Shown piece by piece: positions 6,998 to 18,900 of a stretch of DNA of 19,992 nt. The translations under genes were made by a program, and so were the position numbers. The stretch is from the NCBI GenBank assembly GCA_900128565.1, contig LT636041.1, forward strand, positions 1-19,992, in the 5' to 3' direction. The first letter of the stretch is position 1. Every line of letters begins with the position of its first letter. A model generated the notes under the pieces. It saw nothing but the letters and a program-made list of their open reading frames with translations, was not told where the DNA came from and did not search any database. Origin of the DNA: Stramenopiles sp. TOSAG23-6. Lineage: Eukaryota; Sar.

Positions 6998-9900
6998 ATG
7001 AATGTTTCAGACAAAAACGATTTCCATGTCCTCTCTCCTCGAGCTACATATAGAGGTGAGCAAGCAAACCCTCTTGCTGTTGCTCACGCGTCGGTTGAAA
7101 CTCGACCTATCCCAGGCGTTCAAAACCGACAACATATCGACAGCACACAGAGTAGAAAGTATAACCCTCGACAAGCTGTAAATGCACAAAGAGCCAATTT
7201 GGATCAAAGAGTACAAACTGGGGCATCAGTGCAATCAAAAGAATATGAAAATGGTGTGAAAGAAAAACAAATTATGGGTATCTCTAAAAGTTTATTTTTA
7301 GCTATTACGATCGGTGCTATCGCCGTATCTGCGATAATTACAGGACTTTACGTTAAACATTTATCAACAAAGACAAAAATACAAATGATGCAGAATGAAC
7401 TATGGGGTGCAAAAACAGAATTGAAGTTTAGTCAAGAGAATAACGGTGGTGTTTCATTTGAAACTCAGGCTCAAATTAATAAAATTGTCAAAACTTTGCC
7501 ATCTTTAAAAACTACAGTAAAGGACTTAAAACAGAGTAAGTTGCTCGTTGAAGAATCTACTGCTTCTAGAGCCGAAAATCAGCTAATATCTGGAGTGACC
7601 AAAGAAGAGGCGACTGCAATCGCAAAAGTGGTACAAGAAGAATCAAAAACAACACTTATCGCACGAATCAGAAAAGAAATTCTAGAAACTGAAGAAGCTA
7701 TGAAAGAACTTGCGGCGGAAAGTGCAGATAATGACGATACAATTGCAAGTGTACGTAAATCACTTGAAAACACCAAACTAAAGCTCAAAAGGGTTGAGAC
7801 GAGAAGTGATTTGGAGAAAACAGATAAAGAGATAACGGCGTTGCTCATCGAATTAAAAGCGATTCTAACGAAAGTAAGAGAAGCACAGTCTCTCAGTGTC
7901 GGTAAGAAATTGAATACTATTGATAATCAGTTGAATTCGTTAAATACTTTCAGTCGAACAAACAACGATAATGTTGAACTGCTACAAGCGCAGATCACCA
8001 GGATGCGTGATGAGCTTGGGCATGAAGAAAATGAAATGGAGCAAATCAAAAGTCAGGCAAAGAAAACTATAGCTCAGAGTAAGAAAACAACGGAATCGCT
8101 CAAGTCTTCCACCGAGTTAGACAGCCTCAGAGCAAGGGTAGATATTGTAAGACGGCAGTGTAACATATACAAGGAGGCACTTGAAGGAATACCATCAAGA
8201 AATGGATACGTAACAACGGCATTGTCAAAAATTGAAAAGGCGATGAGATCAGCAAAGTTAATGACTTCAGCATCTAATATTTTTGAAGCCAAAAAGAATA
8301 CTAAAGATGCAGAATCTGAACTCGACTCAGCTGTGTCGCCAGCTCACAATGCCCTTGGTAGTGAATCCTTGAGAATAGGTGACACTATGAAAGCATTTGC
8401 AAAAGGCATTACTGGAGATAAAGTCAAGCCTTGGATGGAAAAAATTTCGGAAGGGTTAGACTACGCAAATAATGCTATCTCCAATACTGAGGTGAGAAGC
8501 AAGAAAATGTTTATCGGGATGTTGGAAGATTCACAGGTTGCTTATGCAAATGCGGTGATTGGATTTGCATCAATATTAAAATTAAAACTAAAAGATCAAA
8601 CTGAAAACAATCAGCGTCTCGAAGCTCTTAATTCTATTCGTATTGCGGAAACAAATGCAATGTTAGCTAAACAACGATCTGCACAAGGTCTGGGTTTGGT
8701 AAATATTAACATTGCCGTTAAACAACTTGTCATCGCCAAAAACGCAAGTAATTCAGTTGAGACATTTAACAAAAATAAAGCAATATCTGACGTAAAAAAA
8801 ATAACAGCAACGTTGCGTGCAATGAAAGATATTTTACCAAATAAATATCTACACAAAGCTGAAACACTCCTTACCAAGTCCGAGAGAAGTATTTCAATTG
8901 CAGAAGATTGGAAATCTACCACGCCTGATGTATTTAAGACAAATTTTAGCTACACAATACAATACTTAACAAATGCAATACTGGATGCAATGGTGCCTGG
9001 TCTGGATTCAAAACTTAAGGATCAATCACGTTCAGATACACGAGAAAGGGCGTTGGGTGAAGTCGGTAAAGCAAAGATTGGCGCAACAAAGTCCAAGGAA
9101 TTCGCAAAATATACCAAGTGGTCTATGTCGTTGTCAAATCTAAAGCTTTCAATTTTATCACTAAAGGAAGCTGCATCGCCATTTTCATCAACTGAATCTC
9201 TTAACAATAATGTATTTATAACCACGTTGCGCAACATGGCATCAGACGTACGAAGCATGAANAAATATTTAACGCCTTCAAATCAAAAAAAGTTGGTTGC
9301 TGATGTAAATTTGGCTGTACAAAAGGCAAATGAGGCTGAAAAGAATATGTTGGATAAACGTTTGTTTGCAAAAAATATCAGTGTGTCAATAAATATGTAT
9401 GCATACGCAATTGGTGGCTTACTTTTTACTGGGGTAAACTTAAGACTTTTAGACATAAAGAGTACAGCTCGGGGAAAACATGCTCTCTTTGAAGCCAGTA
9501 AAGCATTTGATTATGCTATACAGACTAAAAAACTAACCAAAAAAGATCAATTGTCCGAAGCTTTGTCATCAGTAGAAATTGCATTTGAATGCTTACAGGA
9601 AGCAGCTGCTGGACTTTCATCATCAAACTCTCAATTTGGTTTTGAAAAGAAAACAGTAATGGATAAATTGGAAAAATATCCAAAAACATTGCTCGCGATG
9701 GGCTTGCACTTGTCGAGTTCCAGAAAAAAAACACTCGAAAAGAAAGTAAAAAAAGCCGTGTCGGCTTTCAAAGATGCCAATAGTGCAAGAGCAGATAATG
9801 CTAGTTTCGACAAAGAGATAGCAATAGCAATACAGTATTTCGGTGAAACTATGAACTTTCTTGGTTATCGATTGAAACCCAATGTAAATGCGATACCAGA

Positions 9901-12900
9901 GGGGCCTGATCAGATTAGCGCCACCAAAAAGATCAACATTGCCAGAGATGATGGAGATGCTGCAGCAACATTTGCCCAAAAAAATGACTTAAAATCGGCA
10001 TTTCATAAAGTCGAAAATGCCTTTATCGCATTGCAGGAAGCAGAACATGCTATTGTCATCGGATTGCTCAGAAGCATGGAAGAACCCTTGCTCAAGATGG
10101 CGGAACATGTCTTAAGTGTGGAAAAGAAAAAAAATACAATCTCCCGTATAAAAGGTGGGCGAGCATCTGCGGATACTGCAAATAGAAATATATCTGATGA
10201 AAAGAGATTTGCTGCAGATGCGAAAAAAACAGTGGAAAACTACGCCTTTGCAATAAAAGGTGAAATATTATCAACAATTCGTCAAAAATTAAGGATGTTG
10301 AATGATGATAAAAAACAAGACGCTTTAAACAAAACAGATACAATTGAAACAAATTCAGAAGCTGCGCAACAACTTGTAAATACTGGGGATTTTCGCCAGG
10401 CTTTGGAAAAACTTACACTCGCATTTCAGGAATTAAAAGAAACAGAAGCTATTATATCTCAGCGAGACGAAAGTTTTGACGATAAAGAAGCTGCGAATAA
10501 GGTATTAATAGAATTCGCGGAAACATTACTTCCACTAAAAACGTATTTACCTGCTTCAAAGCGTAACAATATGGAAGAACAGTTGGAGCGAGCTGTCCGT
10601 TACGCAAAAACTGCAAAAAGTAAATTTTCTAATGAAAAACAATTCAATAGGTTCATGAACCAATCAATTGAAGCGTATGCAAATACAATAAAAGGGGATG
10701 TAGCTAGAAGTATAAAAACCAATCTGGAAAGTCTAGAAGATAACGATAAACCCACCAGAGATTCCAAATTAAGAGCTAAAGATAATGCCGACGCAGCTGA
10801 TGAGGATGCAAACTCATCTATAATACTAATACGCGAGAAACAATTACAAAGTGGCTTTGTAAAACTTGTAAACGCAGTAAAAGCAATACAAGAAGCAGAA
10901 AGATCAATTGCGATTGTAGTACTTAAGGGAATGGCTTCTCCTTTGCGTGGTATCAAATCATACTTATCAGATGAAAAAAAGGTAGAAGAGGCTGAACGTT
11001 ATATCAAACAGGCAAGTGATTCCGTTAACCGAGCAGAAGATGATATTACCAATGACATAACATATAAACGACTTATATCTGAATCGATAGGGAAATATGC
11101 AAGTGTAATATTGAATACATTATTTTTAGGAATAAAAAATGAAATCGACAAGCTACCAGAAGGTAAAGCAAAAGTGAGTGCTTTACAAGAAGTTGGTACA
11201 GCTAAAGCTGACGCGATAGCTGCTGAAAACTATGCAAAACACCAAGATGTAAAAACTTCATTGGGTAATCTACAGTCTGCGTATGTAGCAATGCAGAATT
11301 CTGCCGCAGCGTTTTCAGTAAAAATTCTCTTAAATATGGCAGCAAATTTAAACATACTAAATAAACAAGTATCAAGTGGCATAGCCGAAAAGGAAGCATC
11401 TATGTATATTAAAGAAGCTATGCGACTTGCTAAAGACGCAGAAGGAAACATAGCCGACAAAGATACATTTTCCGATTCTGCATGTGAATCAATAACTTAC
11501 TATGCAATAGCAATACAGAATAAAATTTTACCTAATCTTGAAGAAATGATTAAAAGGGAAATTCCATTAGGCACCGTGAGAGATGCTGCTTTAAAATCAG
11601 CTGATAGGACTAAAGATGAGGTAAAAAATATTCAAAAGCGGACTGCTGACACAAATTTTCCCGGAGCTTTTGAATTACTGAAGACTACATTTGCATCTTT
11701 GCAAACAACTGAAGCGTCATTTGACATAACAATGCTCTTAAAAATGGAATTATCATTAAAAGCAATGACTAAACATTTGACCGTTACAGCAAAAGATCGT
11801 ACTGAAAAATTAATTGATGAAGCAGTGATACTTCGTGATGAAGCTGTCAAGAATTTGTCCAATCGCTCAATATACGAATCGTTTATGTGTAGGGCAATTA
11901 AAAAGTATGCGAAAAGTGTATATACCGACATACTCCCAAGTATTAAACAAAAACTTGTACCTCATCTAGAAGGTGGTGAGAAAGCAAAAGCCATAGGTAC
12001 ATCTCTAGATTGTAAAGACAACGCAGAAAGTGCTGAACTCGAGGCGAATAAAAACAATTTACCCAAGGCTTTGCAAAATATCAAAACGTCATTTCACTCG
12101 CTTGAAATTGTAGAAGCTTTAGTTCCAGAAACAGACAAAGAATTTGTCATAATTTTAAAAAATATATCATCAACATTGAGAAATATGAAAGCATTTACAA
12201 TTTCAAAGAAAACACAATCTGAAGTGGATGCATATGCAGCTCGTGCATATAGTTATACAAGTAATGCTGAGAATGTAGCACACAAAAATAAAACAGAATT
12301 TAACAGAAATATGGGATTAGCTATAATAACGGATATACATAATATCACAAAAATAATGTATGCAGATATATATAAAAGTATAGATAATCAGCTAAAAGGT
12401 ATTGCACATACACATGCTATAGAAGAACTGAGAAATGCAAAAAAAAAGTGTCAAGAGGCTGAAAACATTGTTGATGACACATCTTGGAAGAATGGCTTGC
12501 AGCTACTACAAGAAGGAGTAACTGCTCTTCAAAACACTGTGACTTTGTTGGATCTGGATAAGCCATACGTTGCAGATACTTTGATTAATATAGCTCGACC
12601 TTTACGACATATGAAAGCTTACATGACGCACAATCTTGCCAGAAAAACTGAAAACTCAATAAATCAGGCAAATGCGGCAGCAATCAAAGCACTTGAATTT
12701 GTAACAGACCGAGTTCAATTTGAAAAATATGTGAGTACATCTATTAAATTATATGCCATCATTATGCAGACCGTCATCCAACCCGAAATAGTACGTAATT
12801 TTCAAAAGCTTCCAAAAGAAAACCCAACAGTAGCCGATGCAATCCGAATAACAAATTTAGTCCAAAAGTTATGCACTGACGCTCAATCGCTTATAGCTGG

Positions 12901-15900
12901 CGGTTCTAAATGGGGGGATGCGTTCCCGAAGATAATAGATGCATCAACGTTACTTCGCCAAGCTGCAACTGAGCTGGTAGACAAGAAAGATACTGCGAAT
13001 GTGTTAGAACATTATTCACAGTTTTTACAATCACTTTCACGTTTTGTTTCGATAAGTCCTATTCCTAGGACAGGTCTGTGTTTTCGCCAGACAATATGTC
13101 CCAAGGGTTCAAATCAAGAAAATGCCATTGGGTTATCTGTAAAAGGGGAATACTCTGCAAAATTCGCAAAAACATATAGAGAAAATAATTATGAATTTGA
13201 ATTGGCAATAAGTACTTCAATTAAATCATATGGACTAGCCATACATGATTACATTTTACCTGATGTAATGTCAAAAATGAAAGAGCTTCGCAGTAGTGAA
13301 ACTGTTGCACTGAAACTTCTCGAGAAATCAGTGATACTTAGTAAAGCTACGACGATTCTTGCCGAAGAACAAAACTGGGCGGACGCTAAATTTGAATTAG
13401 AAAATGTCATCTCAAATCTTACCGATGCGGTGAAAGTGTTTGAGGACGACAAAACTGATTTACACAGACGACTAAAACAAACAGGAGAAACAATAGTATC
13501 GTTTAAGAGGTTTCTATCCGAAACATTTTTGGGTCATACAACTAAAGAAACATCTTTGAATGAAAAATTAAGCACTACACAAACGGAGGTAAGTGATGCA
13601 GCATCGAATATAAAAGATGATACAAAGTTTGCACAGTATATGAAAGCTGCAATAGTCCATTATGCTGAAGCTGTAAGCACTTTTCAGGGGGATATACTTG
13701 TACAGTTGAGGGAGAGGAAGGAGACAAATAAAAATATGTCTCAAATCCAAATTATGGATATCAATGACAGTATTGAAGATGCAGAGGAGGCATTAGTACA
13801 GAGCACCAAAGCTACAGAGAATGTAGCATCGTGGCAATCAAGTCTCGACGCTTTAATATATTCAAGTACCTTACTCGAATCTGCAGCTGAGTCTTTAATA
13901 GACAAAAGTATAGAGGTTGGTTCACTCGTTAATATTAGTACATCATTGCGAGGTATGAAGCAATACACATCAGTCACAACATCGGCTAGTGCCGAACTTG
14001 AAATAGCTGAAGGAATAAAATATGCTTATTCTGCGAGTGTGGGTTTACAAGAACAAGATTTACCAAAGTACATAAAAAATATAACATTATCAACATTGCA
14101 TTGTGCAAATGCTATGGTATTTTTGCAACCTGAAATCTTAGCCAATATTCAAAAGCAACCCGAGAGTGATGCCAGAAATGTTGCTATTGTAAACGTCGAA
14201 TTGGCATTGTCACGGGCAATATTAGCTAGAAGTTTAAATCGGGGAGGAAAGTGGTCTGAAGCATTATCTCGATTAAGTATTGCGAATGATTCACTTCGTT
14301 TAGGTCTACTGTTTATACCACAAAGGAAGATTCAGCTTACAAAGTATCTGACGGAACCATTACGTCATCTGAATCATTTCTTACCTGAAAAGTATGGACC
14401 ATCCGCAGAGCAGAGTATATCAACTGCTTTAAACTTTGTGAATGCAGCATACACTGATATCACAAATAAAGACGTTTCTAAGTACAAAGCTAATTTGGAG
14501 AAAGCAATTCGGAACATTGCTGAAACAATAAAGACTGAAATATTCCCTGGTTTAACAGAAAAAGTTGCTGCTGTGAACTTAGAGAAAACAGCGACGACTA
14601 ATGTAACGAAATATATTGTTTTGGCTAAAGAAAATGTAAATGCGGCGATTGACTATTTAAAAGGTTCAGATATTTTAAAGATGACAAACGCTTTAAATAA
14701 GCTTTCGGGTGGAATTAGTGATATCCAATTAGTAGTGTCATATATTCCACCAGACACAGCTTATACAGTAGATGTGCTATTTCAACTTGGTGACTCGTTG
14801 AAAATTTTGAGATCATTTCTCTCGATGGCCGATGAAGAATATCTAGATAAACAAATAAATAAAGGTGTAAAAGCATCAGTTTTGGCAAAAAAGAATAGAT
14901 TAACAAGAACGGCGGCCTTCGTTAAAAATGTAGCAGATGCAATTAAGTTTTATGCTTCTGGGTTAATGAATCAAACTTCAGATACCATTGAAACAATATT
15001 AAAAGTAACCCCAAATTGTCCAAAATGTATTAACGCAGCTTTTGACGTAAATATTGCTCAAGGTGAACTAAGAAATGCTTATTTGTATGCGAGTAATGGT
15101 GGCTGGATTGAAGCATTTCCTAAGTTAATTGGTGGATTTTCCCGTCTTCAAAGCGCATCAGTTGAATCAATGAACACACGAGATATACACAAAAAAGTGG
15201 ACGAGTTGTTCGAATATGCTACAAAATTACATGAAATAGAGCTACATTTAACACCTGATCAAGAAGATGTTGTAAATACAAAAATAAAGGAGGCCCGAGT
15301 TAATGCAAATGATGCTAGAACAAACGCATTATCAAACAATCGAGAAGCCTTTTTCACTTCCATAAATACAACCCTTCAAAAATATGGAAATATTGTATCT
15401 TTATTCATCGTACCATACATAAAGAAGAATGCTGAAGAATTTTCCAAAACTAATTCTGAAATTTCATCCACAAAAGCTATCAGAGAACATATCATTGAAA
15501 ACGCAGATAAAGCTCTAGAAAGTAGTAAATGGGCTATAAAGTTCACCAACGAACAAAGATGGTCCTTGGCTTTACCAAAACTAATATTAGCGATGCAATA
15601 TCTGAACCAGGCAGTCGAAAAGTTGCCAGTAGACGAAAACTATGTAATAGTTAGGCTCAAAAACATGAGTGGATCGTTTGAACGAGTAATAGGAAAATTT
15701 TGGCCTATGTACGATGAAAGGCTACCATACACAAGAATGCTTAATGATGCAAAAGATCTACTAACACTATCTGAGACCAATGTAAAGGATAAGGATACAC
15801 TTGGATTTGTGAGAAATATCACTGAATTACTAGGAAAATTTGCCAAGATTCTTTCCGAGGTAATAGAACCTGCAGTAAAATCCGCATTGATTAATCGTAA

Positions 15901-18900
15901 AGACCAGATCGAAGATACTGAGTATCATATGGGAACTATAAATTTGCATGATGTGATAAATCACACTAAAGCTAGTACTTTATATTGTGAAAAGAAAAAC
16001 ATTTCAAAAGCATTCAACGAACTATCTACAGCTTTCACAAGTTTCAAAGCCTCGATGATGATTATAGTGGATAAACAAGAACTTATTGAGACATTGAACA
16101 GTCTGGAAATACCACTCAAAGATTTGAGATATTATATTCCGAATGAACGACCGGCAGGCAAAACAACATCGCCCCGTGAAGAATATATGTCACTATTGTT
16201 TCAAGCTATTAAACATGGGAGCATTGCTAGAACAAAAGGTCAACCGACAGATTATTTCAAGCCAAATTTAGCGTCTGCTATTCAAAAGTACACAGGATCA
16301 ATAACTACATATATAGGTCCTCGTATCAAGGAACTCTTACAAGAAGAAACTAATAGCGATATTGATAAAACAAACGCACTTGAGCATGTGGAAACATCAA
16401 TTAAATTGGCTTCATCTATAAATGAATTATGTGGCCAATCATCGCTGCTAGAAGCAGAATGGTTATTAATTGATGCAGTTCATGCTCTTCAGCGTGCTGA
16501 AAATACATTACCAAGGAACAAAAGTTTTATGATCGAGAGACTTTCAGACACAGCTGAAGTATTGCGACACTTTCAAATGTATTTACCAGTGGATTATCGT
16601 TATGTATTGAATGATTTAATTCGTCAAAGGGATGAGTCGTTGGAAATCGCCAAACGTCACAAAGACAATGTGTCAGAGTTTACAAAAGAAATATTGAGGG
16701 TATTCACCCTGGATGCACAAATAATGAAAGGTGTATTAATCCCAAAAATAAAATTGATATTAGATGATTTTATTCGTGGGGGCAATTCAGATGAACACGG
16801 TGACAAAGCACATCTTCAGACATTACTTGTAAAATTGAATAATGCAAAATCAAAACTAAACGAAAGTAATAACAATGGCGATGATAATTGGGTAAAAACA
16901 AACCATATTTTGAAGACATGTATGTACTTAATCATCGAAGTAGTCGATCAATTACCATTAGATAGAGACTATATAGTTGAATTTTTAGAAGATATGTATA
17001 AACCACTATATGAAATGACTGAAGATACTACAGTAAGGAATAGTCTGGAAACAGCAAAGCCTAAAATAGTACGAGCAATTTCTAAAAAGGATCAAACAAG
17101 TGCAATAGACATTGAAATATTCAACCTAGCGATTAATGAAACAATAAAAATTTATTCAGAAAATATGGCTGCTCAAATATCAAACAGTACAAAATCACGA
17201 CTTGAGAAGAAACAAGCAACTATAAGTATTGATGCTGCCAAAATAGATGTAGATAAAGCAAAATATTTTGCTACTAATGCAAAGACTTTGGCAAATACAT
17301 CGCTCAATTGGGAAGAAGCAATCCCCAATGCTTTTATGGCATTTGAATATCTTACTAAAGCATATTCACAATTATGGGATAGAGCCCCTAAAATTCAATT
17401 ACTGAGAGGAATGCACACTCCGATATATTTTATGTTTGGATATTGTGATCGTACCAAATTAGATGAAAATGAAAGATTAATCGTAAAAGCAAGCGGGGAT
17501 GCAAATATTCTTAGCGTGGATCTTAGCTACGAGAACTTTGCGAACAATATGTCTCACTCCATCGAAAACTATGCAAAGGTTCTAGACTCATATGTTATTG
17601 TTAATTGGGATAAAGAGATTAAAAAACTTGTTGGTGGCGTAAAAAATTCTGCGCAAGCGAAATTGATTATGGCTAGCAGATACGCCAAGATTGCGCGAAG
17701 ACAAGCTATTACGAAAAAGTGGGGTATTGCATTGTTGGCACTCGAAGAAGCTAAACAGCTACTTCTGGAAATTGAGCCACAACTACCACAAGATAAGATG
17801 AAAATATTTGCCGCTAGTTTCATGAAAGGTTTAGATATACAAGTGAAGGCAAGTATTCCAAAATATGCAGTTGAAGTAGATAATATGGAACTTAAGGCAG
17901 CTCATGAAATTGCTCTAAAAGCATATAAGGTAAGAGCATCAAACAATGAAATTGAATACAGAAGTCAAATTTGTGCAACAATGAAAACCTACACCTCAAT
18001 TTTGTCTCGCGACACAGATATATGCATCGCACAGTTAAAAGAAAAGCCCGATTCGAACACAAAAGCAAGAGCGATTAATGAAGCTAATAGTGCCAAAACA
18101 CAATTTTCAAGTGTAAACAGCATTATAGATAGTAACCAATCTCATTGGTTCAGAGCAATGAATAAATTTGAAACAGGATTTGCGGAAATACGGAATGCGT
18201 ACGTTTCATTGGTGGATAAAACTACAGCTATTTATGAGTTGGATGCATTAATGAGACCGCTCATGAGAATGGACCCGCGATGGTTATCAAGTGACACTAA
18301 AAAAGACAAGTTATCAGAGAGTGTAGCTAATGCAATTGCTTCAATGTGGCACGCATCAACGTACATTGGTGGTAATATTATGATGGTACCCACTGAAGTC
18401 AAATTTAATGGTGATTGTAGTGATGGAAAAGAGGTCAAAGTATTACAAGGTAATAGCGACAATCCGGGGACTATTGAAGAAAAGTGGAAGAGGTGTTCTT
18501 CGTCATGCTTACAGAGGAAGTCCCCTTTGGAAGGAAGCTGGGATGGTTTCACTACCCTTGGAATGGTAATGAATGAATCAACAGGACAATGCTATTGTGA
18601 GAACATGGATTCCGCAACGTGTCGAAGAAACACTGGGGGAAGCTACAAACGCAAAGACTGGCTAAGGGTTCAGATGGGTAATGAGGCTAATCCTACGCTA
18701 TTTGCAAAGTATATGATTGACGCAATTAAATTTTTCAGAGATGGTTTTGTAGAAATTGCAGCAAAAGAAATGAAGTTAAAACTTCGGTCAAAAGAATGCA
18801 AATACTATTATGCTTGTAAGATTATTGTTGATGAAATAATCAAAGGTGAAAAAGGCTTAGGCGAAGCATATACAATGGCAATGGGGAGATGGTCAAATGC

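Noticed and set aside
10600-10956. Minus-strand open frames of 60-120 codons opposite the giant gene
   Set aside because: They are antisense shadows of the Ala/Lys-rich repeat exon, Ser/Phe/Leu-rich, without motifs, and have no spacing or promoter pattern of their own.
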